From Deinococcus hopiensis KR-140 (GTDB taxonomy: Bacteria; Deinococcota; Deinococci; Deinococcales; Deinococcaceae): a DNA stretch of 64,000 nucleotides. The position numbers and the translations under genes were made by a program. The notes under the pieces were generated by a model. That model was not told where the DNA came from and did not search any database. It saw only the letters and a program-made list of their open reading frames with translations. Shown here in pieces: positions 17,107 to 27,990 of this stretch (position 1 is its first letter; every line of letters starts with the position of its first letter). The stretch spans positions 276,501 through 340,500 of the forward strand of contig NZ_FWWU01000009.1 in NCBI RefSeq assembly GCF_900176165.1, in the 5' to 3' direction.

Positions 17107-17349
17107 CTAGCGGGCCTCGCGGACCTTGAAGGTCCAGGCCCGCGCATCTGTGGGCAGGGGCAAGGGCGGCACTTCCCCCGCCCAGCGGCTGGCGACGAGG
17201 GCCAGGTCCGGCTGGTCAGGGCTCACGAGCAACGCTGCTCCGAGAAAGCCGGGCAGGATGGGGAGGGCATCAAGAAAGGCACGCAGCGCTGTCTCCGCCG
17301 CCACCCCCCTGACCTCGGCGTAGTGGATGGTGGTGGGATGAGGCGTCAT
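17107..17349 (-). CDS. Small protein, possible antibiotic-biosynthesis-monooxygenase-like fold
   Basis: An 80-residue protein with TAGCCT 6 bases before the ATG (leaderless). The pattern of an N-terminal strand, a helix (AETALRAFLDAL), then LGAALLVSPDQPDLALVASRW resembles dimeric alpha/beta-barrel proteins of the ABM type, which are of mixed function. This is pattern similarity only. Confidence 0.6.
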   Translation of the reverse strand: MTPHPTTIHYAEVRGVAAETALRAFLDALPILPGFLGAALLVSPDQPDLALVASRWAGEVPPLPLPTDARAWTFKVREAR

Positions 17350-17405
17350 GCCCTCAGGCTACCGCCCTGTCCCAGGCCCCTCTGACCGCCGATGCTGGCT
17401 GCCCC

Positions 17406-18365
17406 TCAGTACAGCGCCAGCGGGTCTCTGGGGTTCCACCGCAGGTAGGTCCCAAAGTGCAGGTGCGCGCCAGTGCTGCGGCCGGTGCTGCCCACGCGCC
17501 CGACGGTCTGGCCCCGGGTCACGTACTCGCCCGCCCGCACCAAGTTCTGGCTGAGGTGCGCGTAGCGGGTGATCCAGCCGCCCTCGTGCTCCATTACCAC
17601 GGTCCAGCCCCAGCCGCGCGCGAAGTCAGCGCGGGATTCCAGCACCCGGCCTGCGCGTGCGGCGCGCACAGGGGTGCCCTCGGGGGCCACGATGTCCACC
17701 CCGTAGTGCATCTCGTGCTCGCCCTCCAGCGTCCGGTCCCCGAAGCCGCTGCTGATGTAGGCGTGCCCCGCCACGGGCCACAGCCACCCGGAGGCGGCGG
17801 GACCCACCGAGACGCGGATAGATGCGGGCCGGACCGTTGCGCCTCTTCCCCGTGCCGGGCGGCTGGCCTGCACCTCGGGCCGCTCGCCCCCCTGACCATT
17901 CCCTATCCGCGCCGCGACGGTGCGCCCCGGAATCTGAAGGACGGCTCCCGCGCGCAGCAGCCGCCCGCCCTGGAGCTGAGGATTGGCACGCAGCAACTGC
18001 CCCACCGTCATGCCGCTTCGGTGGGCGATCACGGTCAGGTTTTCTCCGCTTCTGACGCGGTAGGTCTTGCCGGGAAGCTGGCGGTTGGGCACCATCAGCG
18101 TCACTCCGGCGCGCACCTGATCGGCATTTCGTAGGGACGGATTGGCGGCCCGCAAAGCCGAGACGCTCACTCCCGCTCGCCCCGCGATGGAGGACAGGTT
18201 GTCGCCCGGCTGCACCCGGTAGGATGTGGCGGCGCTTCCCCAACTCCCGAGGAGCGAACCGGCCAGCACCAGGGCCGCTGTTGCCAGCTCCTTTCGCAGA
18301 CCCTGCTTCAGGAAGGCAGATCGTGCCCAGGACTCGGAGGAGCGCCGGATGAGGACGGAATTCAC
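17406..18365 (-). CDS. Secreted LysM/M23 peptidoglycan endopeptidase
   Basis: A 319-residue protein. After a basic start and a hydrophobic signal segment (about 28-46) come two LysM wall-binding repeats (about 48-95 and 99-146), each with the GDNLSSIA/GENLTVIA motif. A linker and a C-terminal M23 metallopeptidase domain follow. Zinc ligands are visible as His220 and Asp224 in HYGVDI and His301/His303 in HLHFG. M23 enzymes cut peptide cross-links in peptidoglycan. The GTG start lies 7 bases after TAAGCT (leaderless). It is divergent from truA. Confidence 0.92.
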   Translation of the reverse strand: MNSVLIRRSSESWARSAFLKQGLRKELATAALVLAGSLLGSWGSAATSYRVQPGDNLSSIAGRAGVSVSALRAANPSLRNADQVRAGVTLMVPNRQLPGKTYRVRSGENLTVIAHRSGMTVGQLLRANPQLQGGRLLRAGAVLQIPGRTVAARIGNGQGGERPEVQASRPARGRGATVRPASIRVSVGPAASGWLWPVAGHAYISSGFGDRTLEGEHEMHYGVDIVAPEGTPVRAARAGRVLESRADFARGWGWTVVMEHEGGWITRYAHLSQNLVRAGEYVTRGQTVGRVGSTGRSTGAHLHFGTYLRWNPRDPLALY

Positions 18366-18454
18366 GCGCCTTAGCTTAAAGGTGTAAGCATTTCTTTTTA
18401 TGTGAAGCCGTCTTCATCGAGTGAGGCCGTTCTTCCCCCCGCTACCCTGAGGAG

Positions 18455-19270
18455 ATGACGGCTCCGCTCCGCTTCGCTCCGCCCCCCGGCTTCCTTCGCC
18501 TTCGCCTGCTGCTTGCCTGGGACGGCACGGACTATGCGGGCTGGCAGGCCCAGCAGAACGCGCCCAGTGTGCAGGACACCCTACGCGCCGCCTTCCTGCG
18601 CCTGGGCGCTGAGGACGCGGCAAGGGCCGTGGCGGCTGGCCGGACGGACGCGGGCGTTCACGCTGCGGCGATGCCCGCCCATGTGGACGTGCCGGAAACG
18701 TTCCGCGTGCCGTTGCCCCGGCTGGCCCGTGCCCTGAACGCACACCTGCCTCCCAGCGTGTCGGTGCTGGAGGCCGTACCCGCCCCGCCCGGCTTTCATG
18801 CCCGCTTTTCCTGCACCGAGCGGCGCTACGCCTACCAGCTGCTCTGCGCGCCCCAGCGCCATCCCCTCTGGACCGGGCGGGCGCTGCATCTTCCCGGCCC
18901 CCTGGACGTGCCCGCCATGAACGCGGCGGCGGTGTGGCTGCTCGGCACCCACGACTTCGCCGCTTTCGCCACCCAGGAAGACCGGCAGACCGTGCGTGAG
19001 GTCAGGGTGCTGGAGGTGGTGCCCACCGACCCCGTTCCATGCGGGCAGCTGTACGAGGTCCGCGTGGCGGGCGAGAGCTTCCTGCGCCACATGGTGCGCG
19101 GGCTGGTGGGCACGCTGCTCCTCGTGGGGCAGGGTAGGCTGAGGCCGGAGGAAGTTTCGAACATCCTCGCCGGACGCAAGCGGGCGCGGGCTGGAGCGAA
19201 TGTGCCTGCCCACGGCCTGACCTTCACGGGCGCGACCTACGGGGGCTTTGACGAGACGGCCAGCAGGTGA
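18455..19270 (+). CDS. truA: tRNA pseudouridine synthase A
   Basis: A 271-residue TruA. The catalytic aspartate is Asp65 in GRTDAGVHA. The family FTG-type ending and FLRHMVRGLVG motif are present. It isomerises uridines 38-40 in the anticodon stem of tRNAs. TACCCT lies 6 bases before the ATG (leaderless). Its last bases overlap the decayed 3' end of the methyltransferase pseudogene on the other strand. Confidence 0.95.
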   Translation: MTAPLRFAPPPGFLRLRLLLAWDGTDYAGWQAQQNAPSVQDTLRAAFLRLGAEDAARAVAAGRTDAGVHAAAMPAHVDVPETFRVPLPRLARALNAHLPPSVSVLEAVPAPPGFHARFSCTERRYAYQLLCAPQRHPLWTGRALHLPGPLDVPAMNAAAVWLLGTHDFAAFATQEDRQTVREVRVLEVVPTDPVPCGQLYEVRVAGESFLRHMVRGLVGTLLLVGQGRLRPEEVSNILAGRKRARAGANVPAHGLTFTGATYGGFDETASR

Positions 19271-19990
19271 GCGCTGACGCCGAAGAGGGAAGGGTCCTCC
19301 TCAGTTCGGCGCACCGACTCCAGCAGGCGCTCCCACCGCCCGGGATCGTTCCAGCATTCCTCGAAGTCGGGGACGGTGCTGCCCTGGCCCTCCACCGCGT
19401 ACGCACGGGCTGAAACCCGCCTCCTCCACCTCCTGCCGCAGCTCTTCGGGCGGTGGAAGTACGCGCTCCGTCCGGTGGGTCATGCAGGCCGCCCTCCAGC
19501 GTCCGGTCCCGCATCTGCCGAAAGCGTTCGTCAGCGTCTATTCGGGTCAGCAGGCCCCGTCAGCGTGCTCGCCGTGCGGGTGATGCGGCGAGCAGCATCC
19601 CGCCCGGTCGCAGGCCCCGCCGGCATCTCCCTCAGCGCCCGCAGCCGGTCCTCACGCCCGGTCAGGTGGTACGTCAGGCTCCCTCCTGCAGCCGGGTGGC
19701 ATCGGCGCAGGCGTCTGTGGAGAGCGGGGCGCGGGCATCCCCACCCGCACAGAGGCCAACGCGTTTAGAGCATCTGTCAAAGTGCAGACTTCTTTTTGAG
19801 CGAGCCCGCCATTCTCCCCAATGCTCTGGTGTGGGGCAGCACGGACCCGCCCGATGTGCAGGGGCATCGCGCCGAGCAGATGGCGGAGCGAGCCGCGCGA
19901 GAGTAGGGCCCGGCGCCACCGCCCACATCCAGCACCGTGGCGGGAGGGGCAGGCAAAAAGCGGGTGGCGAGTTCTTGCACCCAAATTCCA
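19255..19990 (-). pseudogene. Class I SAM-dependent methyltransferase, broken
   Basis: Reading the minus strand from about 19980 gives QELATRFLPAPP and TVLDVGGGAGPYSR, the SAM-binding motif I. The frame is then lost. Later pieces in other frames read ASVRVG, DACADAT, RIDADERFRQMRDRTLEGG, EELRQEVEEAGFSPCV and finally RTEEDPSLFGVSAHLLAVS, which together follow the order of one methyltransferase. A 40-bp insertion-element-end-like sequence (19768-19807) lies inside. At least three frameshifts make it non-functional. Confidence 0.8.
19768..19807 (+). repeat. 40-bp insertion-element-end-like sequence, copy 2
   Basis: Inverted relative to the copy at 16952-16991 (35 of 40 identical), within the methyltransferase pseudogene and preceded by TTTA. 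The two copies flank the 17-19.7 kb block holding the M23 peptidase and truA. Confidence 0.5.
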
Positions 19991-20110
19991 GTTGGCTGCT
20001 GCCCCGGCTAAGCCGCAGGTGTTTACGGTCCTGCCCCGTGGTCACCCGCAACCTCGTCCGTGGCGCAGGGTAGGGGAGGACAGGGCAGGAAGGCGTCGGC
20101 CAGATCGCCC

Positions 20111-20240
20111 ATACGGTTTCCGGGCAGTCCGTTACAGTCTTTCCACTTCCACTCCTATCCGTTACCGTTGTTCCTGCTCGCTCCGCTTGGGTTCAGCAGC
20201 GACGCAACAACTGAAGAACCGAACGTCTTATCAGCCGTGC
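20111..20240. repeat. Dispersed intergenic repeat, copy A
   Basis: Begins ATACGGTTTCCGG and contains a block ending GCTCGCTCCGCTTGGGTT. Copies B (36269-36400) and C (55156-55283) share both landmarks with the same spacing. It lies between the methyltransferase pseudogene and aguB, in otherwise empty sequence. The 3' end is the most diverged of the three. Confidence 0.6.
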
Positions 20241-20249
20241 TTTTTCCAC

Positions 20250-22305
<2,056 letters not shown>

Positions 22306-22309
<4 letters not shown>

Positions 22310-23022
22310 GCCTTCAAGCCCTTCGGGGACAGGGTTTCACCCGGTTGCGCGTGAACCTGCAGGTTTGGAAGCTTCCGCGTGGCCTCGCGCAGCGCTTCCG
22401 GGGTACCCGTCAGCGTGGGCATCAGACCGGAGTGGAACGGCAGGGCGCGGGGCACACCCAGCAAGCGAATGGCGTGGGCGGCGTCTCCCGGTCCTATCGT
22501 GTGGTGGTCCCCGAGGGGCAGCGCCGCCAGGTCCGGACGGTAGATCTCGCGGATCAGCGCCATAACCCCGAATATCCCGGTATCGCCCGTGAAGGAGAGG
22601 GTGGGGCCGCCCGGCCTCCGGACCACGTAGCCGGAGGCTTCGTGCGGCCACGTCGGGCCCGTAGGCGTCTGAATGTGCGAGTGGTGCAGGGCGCGTGGAT
22701 CATGGTGACCTGCACGCCCGCCACCTCAATGGTGCCGCCCTTGTTGATGGGCCCGATCGCGCCGGGCCGGATGCCCCGCTCCAGCAGATAGAAGCGCATG
22801 GGGGTGGGCACGGCGACTTTGGCCCCGCGCTCCGCCGCCCGAAGGCGGCGCCGAAGTGGTCCTCATGCCCGTGCGTCACGAGGATCAGGTCCACCCGGGG
22901 AGAGTCCTTCAGGGCGGACGCAGTGGGTTCTCGGCGAGCCAGGGGCCAATCAGGATGATTTCGCTGGCCGGCAGAGCGAGCTGAAAACTGGCGTGGCCGA
23001 GGAGCGTGAGGGAAGGCTTGAC
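22306..23022 (-). pseudogene. UPF0173-type metallo-beta-lactamase-fold hydrolase, three frameshifts
   Basis: Pieces in three frames line up as one protein: LTLLGHASFQL, then (shift near 22915) VTHGHEDHFG with the metal-binding HxHxDH, then (shift near 22843) MRFYLLERGIRPGAI and VTMIHAP, then (shift near 22690) FTGDTGIFG and PIGDH-like LPLGDHHTIGP. Each break is a single-base change in a C/G run. The final third is intact and overlaps the GNAT start. It is in the agu operon and intact homologues are common, so either it has decayed or the assembly has base errors. Confidence 0.75.
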
Positions 23023-23051
23023 CGCCCGGTTGTAACACGGGCCTGCCCCGC

Positions 23052-24128
23052 TCAGCCCTCACCCCGCCACCCCTCTCCCGCCGGTTGCTGCTGCGTCATG
23101 CAGTGAAAGGACCCGCCGCCCTCGATGATCGCGCGGCTCATCAGGCCGATCACCTCTCGGTCCGGGAACAGGGGCCGCAGCACCTCCAGCGCCCGCTCAT
23201 CGTTGGGGTCGCCGTACAGGGGCACGGCCACGAAGCCGTTGCCGATGTAGAAGTTGGCGTAGGTGGGCGGCAACCGGCCCTCCGCGCCCTCCAGCCTGTT
23301 CGCGGGCAGCGGCAGCTCCACGGTGCGGAAGGGCTGGCCGTGCACGTCTGCCATGCCGCGCAACTCGGCCAGGTTCTTCGCCATGACGGAGAAGTTGGCG
23401 TCGGCCTCGTCCTGCGCCACGCTCGTGACGAGGGTCCGCCCGTCCACGAAGCGGGTGATGGTGTCGATGTGGCCGTCGGTATGGTCGTTTTCCAGGCCAC
23501 CGTCCAGCCACAGCAGTTTCTGGATGCCCAGCGTCTTCCGCAGCAGTTCGGCGTACCCCTCCTCGTCCAGCCCCGGGTTGCGCGTCGGCGTCAGTAAGCA
23601 CGAGCGGGTGGTCAGGCCCACGCCCGCGCCATTCACCTCCAGCCCACCGCCCTCCAACACCTCGGGGCGGTCCCAGTGGGGAAGACCCAGCGTTTCTGCG
23701 ACGTACTCGGGCACCCGGTCATCGTTCTGCCACTCGAACTTGCCTCCCCAGGCGTTGAAGCGCCAGTTGACGAGCGACACCCGCCCCGCCGCGTCGCGGA
23801 TGAAGAGGGGGCCGTTGTCCCGAATCCACACGTCGTCGAGGGGAACGCGGTGCAGGGTGATCGGGAAGGGAGACGCAGTGCTGCCGGGAAGCGCTGCCCG
23901 CGCCGTGGACCCGCTTTCCTCGTCCCGGACAAGCAGGTGGACCGGCTCAAAGCGGGCGATGGTCCGTACGAGTTCGGCGTATTCCGCCCGCACGCCCGCG
24001 AGGTGGCCGAACCACAGGTCATCGTCACTCGGCCAACTCATCCAGGTGGCGGCGTGCTCGGCCCACTCGGGGGGCATGGCAAAGCCCAGGCTCTGCGGGG
24101 TGGGGTCAGCAGGAGAGAGGTGACGCAC
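23052..24128 (-). CDS. aguA: Agmatine deiminase
   Basis: A 358-residue enzyme of the guanidino-group-modifying superfamily. It has WPSDDDLW near the start, DVWIRDNGP, the conserved GLENDHTDGHID, and the nucleophile Cys343 in GGGSFHCMTQQQP. It hydrolyses agmatine to N-carbamoylputrescine, the substrate of the aguB product downstream. The GTG start lies 5 bases after TAATAC, so this leaderless promoter probably drives the whole agu operon. Confidence 0.95.
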   Translation of the reverse strand: MRHLSPADPTPQSLGFAMPPEWAEHAATWMSWPSDDDLWFGHLAGVRAEYAELVRTIARFEPVHLLVRDEESGSTARAALPGSTASPFPITLHRVPLDDVWIRDNGPLFIRDAAGRVSLVNWRFNAWGGKFEWQNDDRVPEYVAETLGLPHWDRPEVLEGGGLEVNGAGVGLTTRSCLLTPTRNPGLDEEGYAELLRKTLGIQKLLWLDGGLENDHTDGHIDTITRFVDGRTLVTSVAQDEADANFSVMAKNLAELRGMADVHGQPFRTVELPLPANRLEGAEGRLPPTYANFYIGNGFVAVPLYGDPNDERALEVLRPLFPDREVIGLMSRAIIEGGGSFHCMTQQQPAGEGWRGEG

Positions 24129-24153
24129 GAGGCGTATTAGACCAGACCTGGCC

Positions 24154-24627
24154 TCAGCGGAAGTTGAGGCCCACGCGCAGGCCAGGGGAGAGAAAGCCCA
24201 CGGCGTCGTAGCTGCTGTTGAGCAGCGCGTAGCCCACGCTCGCCTCGCCGAACACCGAGAAGAAGCGGGCCAGGCGGTACTCCCCGTTTAGGAGGACGTG
24301 GGGCCGCACCACCGTCAGCGCGCCATTGTGCCGCTCCACGTCCACCCCGGCGCCGACCAGCACGCGGCCCGCCGTTTCGGTATTGCCGGAAAGCGGAAAG
24401 AGGGCTGCCACATCGCCCCCAAAGCCCAGCGTGAAGCCCAGGATGCTCTTGGCGTTCAGCCCCAGGCGCACGGCGTAGCTCCCCACATCGTAGGTGACCT
24501 GCGCCCCCACCCCCACATTTACTGGCGACTCGGCCATCGCCCGCACGCCGAGGTAGACGCTGGGGGCCGCCTGTGCTGCAGAGGACAGACCGAGGCTGAG
24601 GGTCAGCGCGAACAGAGCCTTTTTCAC
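24154..24627 (-). CDS. Secreted outer-membrane beta-barrel-like protein
   Basis: A 157-residue protein with a clear signal peptide (MKKALFALTLSLGLSSAAQA). The remainder alternates polar and hydrophobic residues in about eight short strands and ends in a Phe-Arg terminus, like small outer-membrane barrels. Deinococcus has an outer membrane, so this is plausible. The GTG start lies 7 bases after TATCCT (leaderless). Confidence 0.7.
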   Translation of the reverse strand: MKKALFALTLSLGLSSAAQAAPSVYLGVRAMAESPVNVGVGAQVTYDVGSYAVRLGLNAKSILGFTLGFGGDVAALFPLSGNTETAGRVLVGAGVDVERHNGALTVVRPHVLLNGEYRLARFFSVFGEASVGYALLNSSYDAVGFLSPGLRVGLNFR

Positions 24628-24683
24628 ATTTCGCAGGATAGGCGGAATGGGAACTGTTTCGGGTCACAGATGCGCCCTCAGCT

Positions 24684-25031
24684 TCAGGGGTGCTCGTCGG
24701 TCAGGGTCAGCCGAAGGGGCGCCTTCTTGCCGATCTCGACTTCGGTGGCTGACGCGAGGCGGAGCCCGGCCCAGGCCGTCCCCGGCTTCTCGGGCAGCGT
24801 CAGCGTCAGCAGGCGGCTCCTGCTGGTCTTGCCCTGGATGACGAGCACGCTCGCCTTGAGTTCACCCGCCTGGATGCACCGGGCGTTGATGGGGCAGCGG
24901 CTGTCTTGCACCCGCAGCACAGTGACGGTCTGGTTACCGAGTTGGGCCGTTTGCCCGGGAACCAGGATGACGCGGGCCGCTCCCGCCACGGAAAGGAGCG
25001 TCAGCAGGAGGGCCGAAAAAAGGGAGCGCAT
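24684..25031 (-). CDS. Secreted protein with a Cys pair, unknown
   Basis: 115 residues; a signal peptide (about 1-18) and a small beta-rich domain with two cysteines in SRCPINARCIQAGE. That cysteine motif recurs in secreted proteins of unknown function. CACAGT lies 6 bases before the ATG. Confidence 0.65.
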   Translation of the reverse strand: MRSLFSALLLTLLSVAGAARVILVPGQTAQLGNQTVTVLRVQDSRCPINARCIQAGELKASVLVIQGKTSRSRLLTLTLPEKPGTAWAGLRLASATEVEIGKKAPLRLTLTDEHP

Positions 25032-25082
25032 GGCCGTACTGTGCCCGCGTTCCCTGAAGGAAAGCTGATGGTTTTCCGGTGG

Positions 25083-25343
25083 TCAGCCCAACAGCGGCAG
25101 GTCGCCGGAACAGGCCAGGGCCCGGAACTGCGCGGCTTTGTCGTGAAAGCCCATCTTCTCGTAGCAGCCTGCGAGCTTCAGGGCAAAGAACTCGATGGCG
25201 CGAATGTCCTCGCGGCGCTCGGCCGCTTCAAGGCACTCGCGGTAGTGAAGGACAGCCAGGTGGTACTGGGCTCCCAGGGCGGCGTGTTCGGCTCGGCAGT
25301 GGCTCATCCGGAGGGACACGATGTCGGTTCGCACGCCGTTCAT
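25083..25343 (-). CDS. Small TPR-like protein
   Basis: 86 residues from the ATG at 25343, chosen over 25361 because TACACT lies 7 bases upstream (leaderless). The sequence is helical, with paired helices HLAVLHYRECLEAAE and EFFALKLAGCYEKMG that resemble one and a half tetratricopeptide repeats. Probably a protein-interaction module. No catalytic residues. Confidence 0.65.
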   Translation of the reverse strand: MNGVRTDIVSLRMSHCRAEHAALGAQYHLAVLHYRECLEAAERREDIRAIEFFALKLAGCYEKMGFHDKAAQFRALACSGDLPLLG

Positions 25344-25496
25344 GGCCCTGAGTGTAAACATGCCCCCCGGGACATGAATGAAAGGTGAACCGGATTTTGA
25401 ACGTGGTACAGCCAGATCTGTACGCCCACAGCAGCAAAAATTTGTTCTGTCCTGCCAGGCACGTACTTCTGGCCCTTCTCCCTGCCACAGCGGCTC

Positions 25497-26891
25497 TTAC
25501 ACCGTTCTTGCACGCAGGCTTAAGGCGGGGAGGTTCACGTCCGTCAGGCGGACCCTCAGGGCAGTCCCTGGGGCTGCTGGGGTGCTCAGGGGCAGATCCA
25601 GCGCCAGGTCTGGAATCAGCAGGGTGGCCTGCGGGCCGCGGCGGTCCACAACTACGGCGTCCCATTCGCGCTCCGGTTGAGCGGCCACATAACGCAGGGT
25701 GTGGTGTTTGCGGCTGAGGCGCTCGGCCTGGCGGGTCGCGTCGGCGTTCATCCCGGCTTCGGCCACGCGGGCGGCGACTTCCTTGCCGGTCAGCGGCTCC
25801 TTGCCGGTCAGCTGCGCGCGAAGTTGCTGGTGGACCACCAGGTCCAGATACCGCCGCATGGGACTGGTGGCCTGAGCGTACAGGTCCAGGCCCATGCCGT
25901 GGTGCGGCCCCGGCGAGGGCTGAAAGCGGGTGCGGGCCAGCGTCTTGCGGCGCGCCCAGTGGGCGGGCAGTGTTTCGCCACGCACGTCGCGGGTCGGCGC
26001 GTCCTGCGTGGCAAAGGGCAGGGGCAGCCCGTGATCGTCGGCGTAGATGGCGGCGGCCCAGCCCGCCAGCGTCATGCATTCCTGCACCACGAAACGCATC
26101 TCTGGCTTGGGGAGCGGCAGCACAGTCGCGCCAGAGTCGTCCGCCTTCACGCGCACCTCGGGGAGGTCGATGCTCAGCGCTCCCTCGGACTCACGCAGCG
26201 CGCGGCTCGCGTGGGCGAGGCGGGACAGGGTCACGAACGATTCCTCACCTGCCTCCAGCCTCGCTTGGGCCTCGCCGTAGGTCAGGCGCGTTACGCGCAC
26301 CCGAGTCAATGCCACATCCACCGCGTCGGCGTTGCCGTCCGCGTCCAGATCGAGCGAAATGGAAAGGGCAGGCGTGGTTTCGCTGAGTCCCAGTCCGGTC
26401 CGTTCCACCAGGGCGTCAGGCAGCATTCCGATGGTGCGGTCCGGCAAGTAAAGCGTCGCGCCGCGCGCCCGCGCTTCCCCGTCCAGAGGGCTGTTCGGCG
26501 GCACCAGGGCCGCCACGTCGGCGACATGTACCCACAGCCGGGTGCGTCCACTGCCCAGATCCTCGGTGCCCACCGCGTCGTCAGGGTCCCGGTTGCCCTC
26601 GTCGTCGATGGCGTAGGTGGCCAGGTGCGTCAGGTCCAGACGGGGCTCGTCACCAAAGTCGGGCATCTCCAGCGTCACGGGCGTGAGGGCCGCGCCCAAG
26701 CGGTCCGCGTAGGGGGTCCGGGCCTCGGTCCACAACTCCAGGCGTAGCAGCAGGGTGTGGGCAGCTTCCGGCGTCTCGGCCTGGCCCAGGTCCCGCAAGG
26801 TCCGGCTCTTGTCCTGCTTGCCCCGCGCGACGAGTTCTACCTCGGTCCGCTGGACGGGCGTGAGTTCGGGAAGGGGAGAGGAGGCAGTCAT
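25497..26891 (-). CDS. Short RNase II-type (RNB) exoribonuclease
   Basis: 464 residues from the ATG at 26891 (TATTCT 6 bases upstream). The RNB domain has the metal-binding aspartates in IDDEGNRDPDDAV (Asp96, 102, 104, 105) and later TSPMRRYLDLVVHQQL with catalytic arginine. The protein lacks room for the usual N-terminal cold-shock pair. The C-terminal 60 residues are beta-rich and may be a reduced S1-like domain. It degrades RNA 3' to 5'. Short RNB proteins of this kind are known in Deinococcus. Confidence 0.9.
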   Translation of the reverse strand: MTASSPLPELTPVQRTEVELVARGKQDKSRTLRDLGQAETPEAAHTLLLRLELWTEARTPYADRLGAALTPVTLEMPDFGDEPRLDLTHLATYAIDDEGNRDPDDAVGTEDLGSGRTRLWVHVADVAALVPPNSPLDGEARARGATLYLPDRTIGMLPDALVERTGLGLSETTPALSISLDLDADGNADAVDVALTRVRVTRLTYGEAQARLEAGEESFVTLSRLAHASRALRESEGALSIDLPEVRVKADDSGATVLPLPKPEMRFVVQECMTLAGWAAAIYADDHGLPLPFATQDAPTRDVRGETLPAHWARRKTLARTRFQPSPGPHHGMGLDLYAQATSPMRRYLDLVVHQQLRAQLTGKEPLTGKEVAARVAEAGMNADATRQAERLSRKHHTLRYVAAQPEREWDAVVVDRRGPQATLLIPDLALDLPLSTPAAPGTALRVRLTDVNLPALSLRARTV

Positions 26892-27083
26892 ACCCCGAGA
26901 ATACGCGGCCAGAGCGTGGTTCGGGAATGTAAAGAGTGACTTTATATTTTTCTCCCCATCCTGCGGCAAGTGCGGATTCTGCTCGGTTAAACTGGCCGAG
27001 TTTACCTGCGCGCGGGACCAAATAGAAACCCATACTTGACAAAATTAGAAATTGATGTTTCCATGGTGCCAAAGGAGGAGCAC

Positions 27084-27950
27084 ATGAATGAACACGCGAA
27101 TGAGGGTTTCCGCGCCCAGGTCGAGCGTCTGGTGGCCGAAGGCAAACTCACCGCCGAGGAGGCCGCCGGCCTGCTGGAGGGCACCCATGCAGAAGTGGGC
27201 CCAGCGGGACTGTTTCTCACGTCCACCTCGGCGGGCGGAGAGGACGTGCCGCCGGACCTGGACCTGCACGTCAGCGGCTACAACCTGACGGTGCTGTACG
27301 ACGCCGGGGTGTCCCAGCCGCAGCTCAGCGCCAACCGCGAGGGCGAACTCTCGCTAACGGCCACCCCGGAAGGCTGGCGGGTGACGCGCATCGGCCGCAG
27401 CCATTACCACGGCGAAACCCTGCGGGCGATCCTGACAGTCCCCTTTGCTCCCCGCCATGCCCGCACGAAAGTGGAGGGCGGCAACTTGACGCTGCCGGAC
27501 CTGGGCGGCGGGGTGGTGGCTGAGGTCAACGGTGGCAACGTGCGGATGGGCCGGGCCGCAAGCCTGGAGGCCAACGTCAACGGCGGTAACCTCAACGCGG
27601 CCGAGATGGGCGGTCCCACCCACCTGACCGTGAACGGGGGCAACCTGACGCTGGAGGGCGCGCGGGCGCTGATCGCGAGCGTGAACGGCGGCAATCTGCG
27701 CTGGACCGGTCAACTGGTTGGCGGCGAGCACCGCCTGGAGGTCAACGCGGGCAACGCCACCCTGCACCTGCTGCCAGGCTCCAGCCTCAATGTGCAGGCC
27801 GAGGTCACCGTGGGGGCGTTCAAGGCGGACTTTCCCACACACAAGAGCGGCGGCTTCCTCAACAACCGCTACACCGGGCAACTCGGGGGCGGCGAGGCGC
27901 AACTCTCATGCCAGGTGGCGGCCGGGCAAATCAAGGTGGTAACGGCATGA
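27084..27950 (+). CDS. DUF4097-like adhesin/beta-helix protein with SHOCT-like start
   Basis: I start at the ATG at 27084, preceded by a near-perfect AAAGGAGG; 288 residues. Residues 10-32 form a short-helix motif (LVAEGKLTAEEAAGLLEG) found in SHOCT-type and bacterial regulator proteins. Residues 120-285 are repeats built around VNGGN(V/L), typical of DUF4097 parallel beta-helix proteins. A TTGACA lies at 27036-27041, though no good -10 follows. It forms a same-strand cluster with the next two genes. Proteins of this type are often cotranscribed with membrane-stress regulators. Confidence 0.75.
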   Translation: MNEHANEGFRAQVERLVAEGKLTAEEAAGLLEGTHAEVGPAGLFLTSTSAGGEDVPPDLDLHVSGYNLTVLYDAGVSQPQLSANREGELSLTATPEGWRVTRIGRSHYHGETLRAILTVPFAPRHARTKVEGGNLTLPDLGGGVVAEVNGGNVRMGRAASLEANVNGGNLNAAEMGGPTHLTVNGGNLTLEGARALIASVNGGNLRWTGQLVGGEHRLEVNAGNATLHLLPGSSLNVQAEVTVGAFKADFPTHKSGGFLNNRYTGQLGGGEAQLSCQVAAGQIKVVTA

Positions 27951-27990
27951 AGGCCGGGTCGCCCTTCCCCAGAAAGGCCGGTGACGGCAG

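Noticed and set aside
24137..24667. 176-residue minus-strand frame over the beta-barrel gene
   Set aside because: Same strand but a different frame from a gene with a clear signal peptide; Arg/Gly-rich shadow.
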